From positions 124,001 through 188,000 of the forward strand of contig NZ_PEFE01000001.1 in NCBI RefSeq assembly GCF_002754315.1: 64,000 nt of DNA, read 5' to 3'. The notes below the pieces were generated by a model. The model had not been told where the DNA came from, ran no database searches, and worked only from the letters and a program-made list of their open reading frames with translations. Within the stretch, counting starts at the first letter, position 1; the number at the start of each line of letters is the position of its first letter. The position numbers were made by a program, and so were the translations under genes. The DNA comes from Flavobacterium sp. 11. Lineage in GTDB: Bacteria; Bacteroidota; Bacteroidia; Flavobacteriales; Flavobacteriaceae. This document shows, piece by piece, positions 44,639 to 54,722 of the stretch.

Positions 44639-45739
44639 GTGAAAGAAATTATATCATTAGCTCCTGGACGAACATGCCTCTTTGGAGATCATCAAGATTA
44701 TTTAGGTTTACCGGTGATTGCATGTGCGATTAATAGAAATATAAAATTAACCGCAGTGCAAAATGACACTGCAGTTTTTAGACTAAACATGGATGATATT
44801 AATGAAGTCAGGGTCATTGATATTCATGCTACTTTTTCGGAATTAGCGCCTCGCGATTATTTTGCCTCTTCCCTGAGAGTGTTGAGAAGACAGGGTTGCA
44901 TCCCAACTGTAGGATACGACATCACCATAAAAGGAGATATACCTATCAATTCCGGAACCTCAAGTTCATCCGCTTTGCTATTAGCTTGGATTAATTTTTT
45001 GATTACAGCTTTTGGAGTTGATGCCGAAGTAACCCCTGAATTTATTGCAAAAATTGGGTATGCATCTGAAGTTTTAGAACATGGAGAACCAGGCGGAATG
45101 ATGGATCATTACAGCATTGGAGTGGGTAATATTGTTCACATTAATACCAAAGATCCTTTTTCATATACCGTCATTGGAACCGAGTTGAAAGGCTTAATAA
45201 CCGGAGTTTCTGGAGTTCCCAAAGAAACGATTGGTTTGATTGGAGAATTAAAAGGAAATGCCTTAATAGCAATTGATATTATCAAACAAAATTTTACAGA
45301 TTTTGATTTAAATACATCCGAAATAGAAGATTTAGATAAATACCATAATTATTTACCGGACCGATTGATTCCTTATTTTGAAGCGGCCATCAAGAATTAC
45401 CATTATACAAAAGAGGCTTTAAAAGAATTTGAAAAACCAACTCCAGACTTAAAGAAGATTGGTGCTTTAATGAATCAACATCACGCTGTTTTAAGAGATT
45501 TATTAAAAATAACAGTCCCTAAAATTGACGCGATGATCAATGCCGCATTGAAAGCTGGAGCTTATGGTGCGAAAATAGTGGGTTCAGGTGGCGGAGGAAG
45601 TATTGTAGTGCTGGCTGAACCGGGAAATGAAGCTCCTGTAGTAGCAGCAATACTGGCAGCAGGAGCAATAGAAGCCTACACCGTAACCGTTGATCCTGGC
45701 GTGAGAATACTAGAAAACAGTAAAATTTTAAAGAATTAA
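44639..45739 (+). CDS. GHMP-family sugar kinase (galactokinase-like)
   Basis: 366 aa with a GTG start. LAPGRTCLFGDHQDYLGLPV corresponds to the galactokinase signature GRVNLIGEHTDY. INSGTSSSSALLLAWINFL is the GHMP phosphate-binding loop, and GAYGAKIVGSGGGGSIVVLA the third motif. It should phosphorylate a sugar at C1 with ATP in the cytoplasm; galactose, fucose or an N-acetylhexosamine are possible. It is the first gene of an operon with a nucleotidyltransferase (2-bp gap), an MFS sugar permease and NagB. The departures in the first motif (CLFGDHQDY) argue against calling it plain GalK. Confidence 0.85.
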   Translation: MKEIISLAPGRTCLFGDHQDYLGLPVIACAINRNIKLTAVQNDTAVFRLNMDDINEVRVIDIHATFSELAPRDYFASSLRVLRRQGCIPTVGYDITIKGDIPINSGTSSSSALLLAWINFLITAFGVDAEVTPEFIAKIGYASEVLEHGEPGGMMDHYSIGVGNIVHINTKDPFSYTVIGTELKGLITGVSGVPKETIGLIGELKGNALIAIDIIKQNFTDFDLNTSEIEDLDKYHNYLPDRLIPYFEAAIKNYHYTKEALKEFEKPTPDLKKIGALMNQHHAVLRDLLKITVPKIDAMINAALKAGAYGAKIVGSGGGGSIVVLAEPGNEAPVVAAILAAGAIEAYTVTVDPGVRILENSKILKN

Positions 45740-45741
45740 AT

Positions 45742-46614
45742 ATGCATGACAATCTAATTATTTTGGCTGGTGGCGCTTCTTCCAGAATGAAAAAACAAGT
45801 TACAGTTGATAATTTGAGTGAAGAAGAAATTGCGCAGGCGAATGAAAGAAGTAAAGGATTAATTGGCGTTGGACCAAACGGAAGACCATTATTGGATTAC
45901 CTTTTATTAAATGCTAAAAAAGCAGGATATAAAAACATCTATATTATTATTGGGGAACAAGGAGACTTATTCAAAGAGTTTTATGGAAGTAAAAATAGTA
46001 ACAATAATTTTAATGGCTTAACAATTTCCTTTGCAACGCAATACATTACTGAAGGAAGAATAAAGCCATTTGGTACCGCTGATGCTTTATTTCAAGCAGT
46101 GGAGCAATATCCGGATTTGAATTCTAAAGAATATACTGTTTGCAATAGCGATAACTTATATTCAACAGAAGCCTTATATGCGCTAAGGGAAACCAATAGT
46201 CCAAATGCTTTTATTAGTTATAATCGCGATGCATTGGAGTTTCCGTTAGAGCGAATTTCTCGTTTTGCCATTGCTAAACTTAGTGAAAACAATCAATTAT
46301 TAGATATTGTTGAAAAACCAACTGCCGAAGTTTTAGAAAGCTACAAAGATGCCGAAGGAAAATTGAGAGTGAGTATGAACGCTTTTAAATTTAACGGAGC
46401 GCTTTTATATCCGTATCTGAAAAACTGTCCCGTTCATCCGGAAAGAGACGAAAAAGAATTACCAACTGTACTTTTGAACGCACTAAAAGAGCATCCTGAT
46501 ACCACATTAGGAATTCCTTTCTCTGAACATGTTCCTGATTTAACCGCAAAAGAAGACATCGCTGAGGTAAAAGCCTATTTAAAAAAACACTATCCAGTAC
46601 TCAACTGGGAATAG
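45742..46614 (+). CDS. Sugar-1-phosphate nucleotidyltransferase-like protein
   Basis: 290 aa, nucleotidyltransferase fold. NLIILAGGASSRMKKQ replaces the usual LAGGxGTR loop. NGRPLLDYLLLNAKKAGYKN, YTVCNSDNLYSTEAL (metal-site region) and LLDIVEKPTAEVL follow the family order. It likely joins a nucleoside triphosphate to the sugar-1-phosphate made by the preceding kinase. Translation is probably coupled (2-bp gap). The inserted stretch after the loop (TVDNLSEEEIAQANERSKGL) is unusual. Nucleotide and sugar are unknown. Confidence 0.78.
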   Translation: MHDNLIILAGGASSRMKKQVTVDNLSEEEIAQANERSKGLIGVGPNGRPLLDYLLLNAKKAGYKNIYIIIGEQGDLFKEFYGSKNSNNNFNGLTISFATQYITEGRIKPFGTADALFQAVEQYPDLNSKEYTVCNSDNLYSTEALYALRETNSPNAFISYNRDALEFPLERISRFAIAKLSENNQLLDIVEKPTAEVLESYKDAEGKLRVSMNAFKFNGALLYPYLKNCPVHPERDEKELPTVLLNALKEHPDTTLGIPFSEHVPDLTAKEDIAEVKAYLKKHYPVLNWE

Positions 46615-46635
46615 TAAAACCTATAAACAAATAAC

Positions 46636-48018
46636 ATGTCACAAAGTAAAAGCACCAGAAATAATAAACCCGGGAATACATTAATTCCGATGGTTATTCT
46701 AACCTCATTATTTTTCATTTTAGGATTCGTAACTTGGTTGAATGGCCCACTGATTCCATTTTTTGAATTAGCGTGTGAATTGTCTCAATCTCAGGCTTAT
46801 TTTGTGGCTTTTGCCTTTTACATTGCGTATTTTGTAATGGCGATTCCCTCCTCTTGGGTCATAGAAAAAGTAGGCTATAAAAACGGCGTTTCGGTAGGAT
46901 TAGTGGTAATTGCTTTTGGGGCATTTATGTTTTACCCTGCAGCCGAAGCACGCACTTTTCTCCTGTTTCTGTTGGCTTTATTTGTTATGGGGACTGGTTT
47001 GGCAATTTTGCAAACGGCAGCAAATCCTTATGTAGTTGTTATTGGTCCCAGAGAAAGTGCTGCAGCACGAATTAGTGTGTTAGGGATTGCCAATAAATTA
47101 GCAGGATTTATTGCACCTCTGGTGTTGACAGCTTTAGTACTGTCAAACATGCAGGAGTATACGGCCGATAAAATTGCCGTACTGGATTTCGCCACTAAAT
47201 CTGCCGTATTAGATTCCCTAGCGCTACAATTACAAACTCCGTATTTGTATATGGGAGCTATTATTCTTGTCTTGGCCGCTTTAGTCAAACTGTCTCCGTT
47301 GCCGGAAATTGATCTGGATGAAGATGGAAAAGTATTAAATCAAAGCGTTTTTAAACAGATTGTAAATGCTTTTAAATATCCTCAATTAGTTTTAGGTGTA
47401 ATCACCTTGATGTTATACTTGGCTGCCGAAGTTTTAGCAGGAGATTCAATTGGTGGCTTCGGAAAACAACTAGGCGTTTATGGAGAACAAGGTAATTTTT
47501 ATTTAAAACTAACTTCATTTACCATGACAGCAATGGTAATAGGATATATTTTAGGAATCACATTAATTCCTAAATATATTTCCCAAGTTACTGCACTAAA
47601 AGCTTCCGGTATTCTTGGATTGCTGTTAGTGATTTTGATTGTGTTAATATCCCCAACTATAATGATTCAATTGCCTGGTATTCCAGCTTTGCCTCTGGTT
47701 ATTATTTTAGTCGCACTATTGGGACTTGCTAATGCACTTTGTTGGCCTGCAATATGGCCGATGGCACTTCAGGATTTGGGAGGATATACTAAAATAGCCA
47801 GCGCAATATTGATTATGGGTATCATTGGAGGTGCAATTTTCCCATTGCTTTATGGTTATTTAGTGGAAACCATCAACTTGACTAACGAAGCCAATGGAGT
47901 TGCAGAAACAGCAAAAAGTGGGAATCAAATTGCGTATTTAATTTTAGTGCCTTCTTATTTGATGATTATATTTTATGCTTTTAAAGGACACAAATACCGA
48001 AGCTGGTCCAGAAAATAA
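46636..48018 (+). CDS. Sugar MFS permease (FucP/NagP type)
   Basis: 460 aa, 12 predicted transmembrane helices. TSLFFILGFVTWLNGPLIPF at helix 1, AILQTAANPYVVVIGPRESA in helices 4-5, and RISVLGIANKLAGFIAPL mark the FHS family (FucP, GluP, NagP). It should take up a hexose, fucose or N-acetylglucosamine with protons across the inner membrane. It is third in the operon between the nucleotidyltransferase and NagB, which favours an amino sugar or galactose. Substrate is not decidable from sequence. Confidence 0.9.
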   Translation: MSQSKSTRNNKPGNTLIPMVILTSLFFILGFVTWLNGPLIPFFELACELSQSQAYFVAFAFYIAYFVMAIPSSWVIEKVGYKNGVSVGLVVIAFGAFMFYPAAEARTFLLFLLALFVMGTGLAILQTAANPYVVVIGPRESAAARISVLGIANKLAGFIAPLVLTALVLSNMQEYTADKIAVLDFATKSAVLDSLALQLQTPYLYMGAIILVLAALVKLSPLPEIDLDEDGKVLNQSVFKQIVNAFKYPQLVLGVITLMLYLAAEVLAGDSIGGFGKQLGVYGEQGNFYLKLTSFTMTAMVIGYILGITLIPKYISQVTALKASGILGLLLVILIVLISPTIMIQLPGIPALPLVIILVALLGLANALCWPAIWPMALQDLGGYTKIASAILIMGIIGGAIFPLLYGYLVETINLTNEANGVAETAKSGNQIAYLILVPSYLMIIFYAFKGHKYRSWSRK

Positions 48019-48061
48019 TACTCGATTACGATTATAAAATAAATTAAAAATAAAACTGACA

Positions 48062-49990
48062 ATGTTAAAAAGTAGTATAGATAAGGCGACAGGTTTCGAA
48101 AAAAGATTCGAAAATATTGGCACAGTAGTTTTTGAAAATTCAACCGAAGCATCCAAAGCGGTTGCACAACAAATAGCAACACTTATCAAGTCAAAACAAG
48201 AGAATCAGGAATCCTGCATATTAGGCTTGGCAACAGGGTCTTCGCCCAAAGGATTGTATGCTGAATTAGTGCGCCTGCACAAAGAAGAAGGGCTAAGTTT
48301 CAAAAATGTAATTACATTCAACTTAGATGAATATTACCCAATGGAACCGGATTCTATAAACAGCTATGTGCGATTTATGAAAGAATTACTGTTGGATCAA
48401 GTGGATATCCTACCAGAAAATTATCATATTCCAGATGGAACGTTATCCAAAGAAGAAATTGCGGATTATTGTGCTAATTATGAAGCTAAGATAGAAGCTT
48501 TAGGTGGAATTGATTTGCAAATACTTGGAATTGGCGGAAACGGTCACATCGGATTTAACGAATCGGGTTCTTTACAAAATTCAAAAACAAGATTGGTAGC
48601 ATTAGATCACATCACCAGAGTCGCGGCAAGCGGAGATTTTTCTGGATTGAGCAATACACCAAGAACTGCAATCACGCTCGGAGTTAAAAAAATAATGGAA
48701 GCCAAACAAGTGATTTTAATGGCTTGGGGCGAAGGAAAATCGAACATCATTAAAGCTTCTGTTGAAGGAACCGTAACCAATCAAATTCCTGCCTCCTTTT
48801 TGCAAGAGCATAATAATGCCGTTTTTGTTTTAGATAAAGAAGCTTCTTCAAAACTAACACGAATTAATACACCTTGGTTAGTGGAGAAGATTGTTTGGAC
48901 AGATCGATTGACCAGAAAAGCGGTATTAGGATTGGCACTTGATTTAAAAAAACCTATTTTAATGCTTACCGATGCGGATTATATAGAGAACGGAATGAGC
49001 GATTTATTGGCTGATTCAGGACCAGCGTACGACATCAACATCAAAATATTTAATAAATTACAAAATACAATTACCGGATGGCCAGGAGGAAAACCAAATG
49101 CAGAGGACTCCAATAGACCTGAAAGAGCGGAACCGGCTAGAAAAAGAGTGCTGATTTTTAGTCCGCATCCGGATGATGATATTATCAGTATGGGAGGCAC
49201 TTTTATGCGATTGCAACAACAAGGGCATGAAGTGCACGTGGCGTACCAAACCTCTGGAAATATTGCTGTTGCTGATGATGAGGCCCTACGATTTGCCAGA
49301 TTTGTATGTGATTACAATGAAAAATTTGGAATAAAAAGCAGTGAAGCAGAGGATATTTATAAAAAAGCTACGGCTTTTCTTAAAAACAAAAAAGCAAGCG
49401 AAATAGACATTTCTGAAGTGCGCTATTTGAAAGGATTGATTCGAAAAGGAGAAGCGCGATCCACCAGTAATTTCGTTGGTTTGCCGGATGAGCAAATTCA
49501 CTTTATGGAATTGCCTTTCTACGAAACAGGAACGATTGAGAAAAAACCTTTGGGAGAAATAGACATCCAGTTGACAATGGATCTTATCGAGAAAATACAA
49601 CCGCATCAAATATATGCCGCAGGTGATTTAGCTGATCCGCATGGAACGCATAAAGTATGTTTGGATGCCATTTTTGAAGCTGTAAAACGATTAAAAACAA
49701 AAGATTTCATCAAAGATTGCTGGGTTTGGTTGTATAGAGGCGCTTGGCAGGAATGGGGAATCGACGAAGTTGAAATGGCTGTACCCATGAGTCCGGATCA
49801 GGTATTAGATAAAAGACACGGGATTTTCAAGCACCAATCTCAAAAAGACGGCGTTGTATTCCAAGGGTCTGATGCCAGAGAATTTTGGCAAAGAGCAGAA
49901 GATAGAAATAGAGAAACTGCAGAATTATATGTACAATTAGGATTGTCTAATTATGCTGCAATGGAGGCTTTTGTCAGATGGCATTATTAA
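48062..49990 (+). CDS. nagB: Glucosamine-6-phosphate deaminase fused to a PIG-L/LmbE deacetylase domain
   Basis: 642 aa. The N-terminal part (about 15-265) is NagB: ILGLATGSSPKGLYAELV, VITFNLDEYYPMEPDSINSY, LGIGGNGHIGFNESGSL. After a linker of about 90 residues comes a PIG-L-type domain: RVLIFSPHPDDDIISMGGTF holds the zinc-binding HPDDD and AAGDLADPHGTHKVCLDA the distal histidine. NagB turns glucosamine-6-phosphate into fructose-6-phosphate and ammonia. The second domain could supply the preceding deacetylation, since no NagA gene is nearby. The two-domain form is known in Bacteroidetes. Confidence 0.93.
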   Translation: MLKSSIDKATGFEKRFENIGTVVFENSTEASKAVAQQIATLIKSKQENQESCILGLATGSSPKGLYAELVRLHKEEGLSFKNVITFNLDEYYPMEPDSINSYVRFMKELLLDQVDILPENYHIPDGTLSKEEIADYCANYEAKIEALGGIDLQILGIGGNGHIGFNESGSLQNSKTRLVALDHITRVAASGDFSGLSNTPRTAITLGVKKIMEAKQVILMAWGEGKSNIIKASVEGTVTNQIPASFLQEHNNAVFVLDKEASSKLTRINTPWLVEKIVWTDRLTRKAVLGLALDLKKPILMLTDADYIENGMSDLLADSGPAYDINIKIFNKLQNTITGWPGGKPNAEDSNRPERAEPARKRVLIFSPHPDDDIISMGGTFMRLQQQGHEVHVAYQTSGNIAVADDEALRFARFVCDYNEKFGIKSSEAEDIYKKATAFLKNKKASEIDISEVRYLKGLIRKGEARSTSNFVGLPDEQIHFMELPFYETGTIEKKPLGEIDIQLTMDLIEKIQPHQIYAAGDLADPHGTHKVCLDAIFEAVKRLKTKDFIKDCWVWLYRGAWQEWGIDEVEMAVPMSPDQVLDKRHGIFKHQSQKDGVVFQGSDAREFWQRAEDRNRETAELYVQLGLSNYAAMEAFVRWHY

Positions 49991-50153
49991 AAACAGATCA
50001 ATCATTGCTACTCTCGCAAAATTTTGGAACGCTCCAAAGAACAACAAATTTAAAAGGGAAAAATGAATATTTTAAACACAACCAAATGAAATCATCCTGC
50101 TTCGGAGCTTCTTTTTTACTGCTTTTTCAATAGTACAGAAACTGGCGATGTAT

Positions 50154-50187
50154 AAAAAGAGGCTGCCTTTTCGGACAGCCTCTTTTT
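50154..50187. terminator. Bidirectional rho-independent terminator
   Basis: AAAAAGAGGCTG and CAGCCTCTTTTT form a perfect 12-bp stem, extended inward by CC/GG, with A and T tracts at the ends. It lies between the convergent nagB and GH20 genes and serves both operons. Confidence 0.93.
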
Positions 50188-50232
50188 ATTTAACATATTT
50201 AGTCTAAAACATTAACCTGTTGGGTGTAATTA

Positions 50233-51870
50233 TTATTCCTTTTCTTTAAAATAATTAGCGCCCCACATATCATATCTTTTTTTCATCGTCTCAATTTTAG
50301 TTTGAAAAGCAGGCCAATTTTTATTTTCCTTTGGCGACCATAATACTTCACTAAGCGCACTCAAACGTGGGAATATCATATATTCTACTTTGGATGGATT
50401 AGTCATATATTCTGTCCACACATTTCCTTGGGCACCTAGTACATATTTAGCTTGTTGCGCATTCAATTCTTTAGGAATAGGCTCATAACTGTATATTTTT
50501 TCCAATGAGGTAAAACCTCCAATGGTAACTTCTTTTTCATTTTTTGTTTGGGAATGATCCAGATAAACGTGGCTTCCCGGGGTCATAATCACCTGATGAT
50601 TTTCTTTGGCTGCCGCTATTCCGCCAGCTTCTCCTCTCCAGCTCATAACAATTGCATTTGGAGCCAAACCACCTTCTAATATTTCGTCCCAACCTATTAA
50701 GGTTCTTCCGTTTTTATTAATGTATTTTTCCATGCGTTGGATAAAATAACTTTGAAGTTCATGTTCGTCCTTCAGCCCTTTTTCTTTTATCAACTGCTGA
50801 CAAAATTCGCTTCTTTTCCAGGCATCTTTAGGAGATTCATCCCCACCAACATGGATATATTTTGAAGGAAACAACGCCATTACCTCATCAAGAACGTCTT
50901 CAAGAAAGTTGAAAGTATATTCGGTTGGAGCATACACATCGGTAAAAACACCCCAAGTTTCCTGAACCAGTTTCACCCTGCCATTTGCTAATTCCTGCTT
51001 GCTTTTTTCAGAAATCATAGCATCTGGTATAACTGTTTTTTCATTTGGAAAACAACTCAACATCGGATAAGCGGCAATAGCGGCACTACTATGTCCCGGC
51101 ATTTCAATTTCTGGAATTACCGTTACAAATCGGTCTGAAGCATACTTCACAATATCTTTTACTTCCTCTTGGGTATAAAAACCTTCTTCGGGTGTATTGT
51201 CACTTCCTTTGCCTGGATACCTTCCTATGATAGATCCATTTCTTTTAGAACCTATTTCAGTAAGTCTGGGATATTTTTTTATTTCGATTCTCCAACCTTG
51301 ATCTTCGGTCAGGTGCCAATGGAAATAATTCATTTTATGTAAGGCTAAATAATCAATATACTTTTTAACGAATGAAACCGGGAAAAAATGACGACTAACA
51401 TCCAACATCGAACCTCTATAGGCAAAACGTGGTTCATCTTTTACTTGTACCGAAGCAATCGTTAGACTATTGCTTTTCTCTGTAGGAAGCAATTGAATTA
51501 GCGTTTGCATTCCATAAAAAGTTCCTTGATTTGAATTCCCTTCAATCAATACGCCGTCCTTGTCCGATTTTAAACTATAACCTTCCCCTTTAATACCATC
51601 AATATTTTGAAGACTTTTCAGTACAATACTGTTTTTAGAGGCTTTTTGAACTACTGCTAATTCAAATCCATAATACTCCAATAAATATGTATTAAAGAAA
51701 GCTGCCGAAGCTTTATCTCCTTTGTTGGAAACCACCAGGCTTGTTTTAGGGCTAATAACAAAACTGCCCGTATTAGTAATAACTTCAGCTGGCTGAGGAA
51801 TAATTTTTACTTCTTGAGCAAATGAGAATGCGCTACATAAAAGAAGCGAAAAGAAAAATGACTTTATCAT
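50233..51870 (-). CDS. GH20 beta-N-acetylhexosaminidase
   Basis: 545 aa. Signal peptide MIKSFFFSLLLCSAFSFAQ. A GH20b-type N-terminal domain (about 22-150) precedes the catalytic barrel: FAYRGSMLDVSRHFFPVSFV, MNYFHWHLTEDQGWRIEIKK, EIEMPGHSSAAIAAYPMLSC. The catalytic Asp-Glu pair lies in YIHVGGDESPKDAW, and IVMSWRGEAGG follows. It removes terminal beta-linked GlcNAc or GalNAc outside the cytoplasm, feeding the NagB branch. It is last on the minus-strand glycosidase run, after a 279-bp gap without operator or terminator. Confidence 0.95.
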   Translation of the reverse strand: MIKSFFFSLLLCSAFSFAQEVKIIPQPAEVITNTGSFVISPKTSLVVSNKGDKASAAFFNTYLLEYYGFELAVVQKASKNSIVLKSLQNIDGIKGEGYSLKSDKDGVLIEGNSNQGTFYGMQTLIQLLPTEKSNSLTIASVQVKDEPRFAYRGSMLDVSRHFFPVSFVKKYIDYLALHKMNYFHWHLTEDQGWRIEIKKYPRLTEIGSKRNGSIIGRYPGKGSDNTPEEGFYTQEEVKDIVKYASDRFVTVIPEIEMPGHSSAAIAAYPMLSCFPNEKTVIPDAMISEKSKQELANGRVKLVQETWGVFTDVYAPTEYTFNFLEDVLDEVMALFPSKYIHVGGDESPKDAWKRSEFCQQLIKEKGLKDEHELQSYFIQRMEKYINKNGRTLIGWDEILEGGLAPNAIVMSWRGEAGGIAAAKENHQVIMTPGSHVYLDHSQTKNEKEVTIGGFTSLEKIYSYEPIPKELNAQQAKYVLGAQGNVWTEYMTNPSKVEYMIFPRLSALSEVLWSPKENKNWPAFQTKIETMKKRYDMWGANYFKEKE

Positions 51871-52149
51871 ATTTACGTTTTTATTAATTAATTATTCATT
51901 TTAATTATTTCAAATTTCACACAGTCCCAATCTGTTTGAGACTAATTTAGATTATTGCTGATAAAATAGCAAAAACTAGGTGAATATTTTTTTTCAACCA
52001 ACACGGTCCATGATACAATACTATACGTTTGTCCAATTTCCATTTTAAAACAGTTCTATATTTATCCTGAACTCCTTCTGAAGGTTTATATAAACCAATC
52101 CAGGTAGAAAACTGATTATTTTAAGAGGCAAAAAAACTTTGACTCCAAA

Positions 52150-54720
52150 CTATTTGATTTTAATAGTTACAAAAGAAGTGCTTAATCCTTCACTTTCTGC
52201 TTTTACTTTAAATTGCCCCTTTTGTCCTTTCTTTGCTTTTACAATTACCAAAGCCATCCCGTTATAAGCTTGTCGTTCGTGACTTTGAAAAGGAACAAAA
52301 CTCGTGGCATCACCATTGTCTGTCGCTACAATTTCTCCAGCTCCTTCTATGGAAAATTTAATTAACGAATTCGAACGAGGAATCATTAATCCGTCTTTAT
52401 CGGTGACTTTAATGGTAATGAAAGACAAATCACTTCCATCGTCCGTGATAACAGAACGGTCAGCAGAAGCATTAAGTTGTGCAGCCTTGCCCGTAGTTTT
52501 CACCATATCAGTTGCCCATTCTTTTCCATTTTTATAACAAACCACTTTCAATTCACCCGGCGTATATACAACATCGTTCCATATCAAGCGAAAATCAATC
52601 CCAGGAGTTTTTACTTTTCTGCCAAGACTTTTTCCGTTCAAAAACAATTCAGCTTCATCTCCCGAAGTATACACATGCACTGGAGTCACTAATCCAATTC
52701 GTTCCTTCCAATTCCAATGTGGAAAAATATGAGCTACCGGCAATTCAGGTCTCCACTTTGATTGATAACTATAGAAACGGTCTTTTGGGAATCCCGCCAA
52801 ATCAATAATTCCGAAATAACTACTTCTGGATGGCGGATTTGATTTTCTCAGTTCTTCTAATTTCTTCTCTAACTCTGCTATTTTCGAAGGATCAGATCTA
52901 AAATTAAGTAAGTTCGTTTCATCCGAATTATAAGGAGTTGGTTCTCCCAAATAATCAAATCCCGTCCAAACGTATTCCCCTAACATATTTGGAAATTTAG
53001 CATTCGTTCGAAACTGTTCGTCTGGTGTACAGCCCCAACCCGGATGAGCAGTATCGTAAGAGGAAATTTGCCAATTTTCGTATTCCTTACCAAAGAAATA
53101 TTCGCCGCGTGAACTCACTGTTGAGGCCGTTTCGCTTCCCAAAGTAGGCATATTTGTGTAACGGGGATCGGCATCCCATTGGGCTTGTTTACTGAAAAAA
53201 TAATTCACTCCCATCACATCCATTGCCTGTGCTGCTCCGCTTCCACGACCACCATCGGGGTCGTTATACCCATTAGAAACTGGTCTTGTCGGGTCTTCTT
53301 TTCGAACAATATCAGCCAACTGTTTCGTTAATGCTACATTTTGTTGATCCGGCACTTCATTACCGATTGACCAAATAAATACGGATGGATGATTGCGATC
53401 ACGGTGAACCATTGCATTCAAATCCTTTTTATGCCACTCATCAAAAATCTTGTTGTAATCGTTTTTCTTCTTCCCTACTTTCCAGGTATCAAAAGCTTCA
53501 TCCCAAACCAAGAATCCCATTTGATCTGCCAGTTCCAATAACTCCGGCGCGGGTACATTGTGTGACGTACGCAAGGAGTTACAGCCCATATCCTGCAACA
53601 TTTTGAGCTGTCTTTTTAATCCACTGGTATTGATGGCTGCACCCAATGCGCCTAAATCATGGTGATTGCAAGTCCCTTTAATTTCAACTTTTTGACCATT
53701 CAACAAGAAACCTTTTGTTGCTGAAAATTCTATAGTTCGAATTCCAAAAGGAGTATTGTAAGTATCCACCACTTTACCGTTCATACTAATCGTGGTTTGC
53801 GCCACATAACGATTAGGACTTTTAATATCCCAACGTTTAGGATTCGCAATAGTTGCTTGTGATTCCAATACCGCAGAAGCTCCGGCTTTCAGCTCTAGAA
53901 CCGATTCTTTGGTAGCTGCCGCTTTCGACTTAGGCGTGTTGTTTTTGTCTAATTCAAATAATACGGTGCGCACTTTTGCAGTCACATTTTTTTTGGTCGC
54001 ATTATCAACTGTTACAGCCAGTTGTACCGTAGCACTTTTAGCTGTTATTTTTGGAGTTGTGATATACGTTCCCCAATGCCCTACATGTACCGGATTTGTT
54101 TTTACTAACCACACATGTCGGTAGATACCGCCTCCTGGATACCATCTTGAATCCCAACTTTCAGTGTCAAGACGTACCGCTATTATATTTTTCTGTCCCG
54201 GTTTGATAAAGGGTGTTAAATCCATTCTAAAGGAATTATAACCATAAGGCCAAGTGCCAACGTATTTCCCGTTAAGCCAGATTTTGGCGTAAGCCATAGC
54301 TCCGTCAAAATCAACAAAAATTTGTTTGCCGGCATCAGTTGCAGGAATCGTGAAATGTTTGCGGTACCAGCCAATCCCTTTCCAAGGCAACTTCCCGGTT
54401 TCTCCAGTCAAGTCACTCCGAAATGGCCCTGTGATAGCCCAATCGTGTGGTAAATCCAGTTTTTGCCAAGCGGTATCATTGTAGTTCTCGCTTTCTAAAT
54501 TTTTCGGTTCTTCTTTTCTGGAACCATCAGACTGCAAACCATAACGGGAAAACAACCAGTTTTCATCAAAAGATTGGGTATCTGTTGCGCCCATTCTGAC
54601 TATGGATTTATTTTGTGCAAACAGTGTTGGAACAATCATTAGGTTTAACATAAAAAGGAAGGGTATTCCAAGAAAAATAGAACGTTTCATAATCATATTC
54701 ATTACACTAAGTACTTTCAT
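52150..54720 (-). CDS. GH2 beta-galactosidase-type glycoside hydrolase
   Basis: 856 aa. A signal peptide is best seen from the internal methionine near 54687 (MKRSIFLGIPFLFML, ending PTLFAQ); the ATG at 54720 is 2 bp from the GH29 stop codon. GH2 domains in order: sugar-binding (TAWQKLDLPHDWAITGPF), Ig-like, and barrel with NSLRTSHNVPAPELLELAD, the acid/base in FIWSIGNEVPDQ and the nucleophile region MLGEYVWTGFDYLGEPTPY. C-terminal beta domains follow (DUF4982-like, then an Ig-like stretch). Likely periplasmic or surface exo-beta-galactosidase; the GH2 family also includes glucuronidases and mannosidases. Confidence 0.92.
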   Translation of the reverse strand: MKVLSVMNMIMKRSIFLGIPFLFMLNLMIVPTLFAQNKSIVRMGATDTQSFDENWLFSRYGLQSDGSRKEEPKNLESENYNDTAWQKLDLPHDWAITGPFRSDLTGETGKLPWKGIGWYRKHFTIPATDAGKQIFVDFDGAMAYAKIWLNGKYVGTWPYGYNSFRMDLTPFIKPGQKNIIAVRLDTESWDSRWYPGGGIYRHVWLVKTNPVHVGHWGTYITTPKITAKSATVQLAVTVDNATKKNVTAKVRTVLFELDKNNTPKSKAAATKESVLELKAGASAVLESQATIANPKRWDIKSPNRYVAQTTISMNGKVVDTYNTPFGIRTIEFSATKGFLLNGQKVEIKGTCNHHDLGALGAAINTSGLKRQLKMLQDMGCNSLRTSHNVPAPELLELADQMGFLVWDEAFDTWKVGKKKNDYNKIFDEWHKKDLNAMVHRDRNHPSVFIWSIGNEVPDQQNVALTKQLADIVRKEDPTRPVSNGYNDPDGGRGSGAAQAMDVMGVNYFFSKQAQWDADPRYTNMPTLGSETASTVSSRGEYFFGKEYENWQISSYDTAHPGWGCTPDEQFRTNAKFPNMLGEYVWTGFDYLGEPTPYNSDETNLLNFRSDPSKIAELEKKLEELRKSNPPSRSSYFGIIDLAGFPKDRFYSYQSKWRPELPVAHIFPHWNWKERIGLVTPVHVYTSGDEAELFLNGKSLGRKVKTPGIDFRLIWNDVVYTPGELKVVCYKNGKEWATDMVKTTGKAAQLNASADRSVITDDGSDLSFITIKVTDKDGLMIPRSNSLIKFSIEGAGEIVATDNGDATSFVPFQSHERQAYNGMALVIVKAKKGQKGQFKVKAESEGLSTSFVTIKIK

Positions 54721-54722
54721 AA

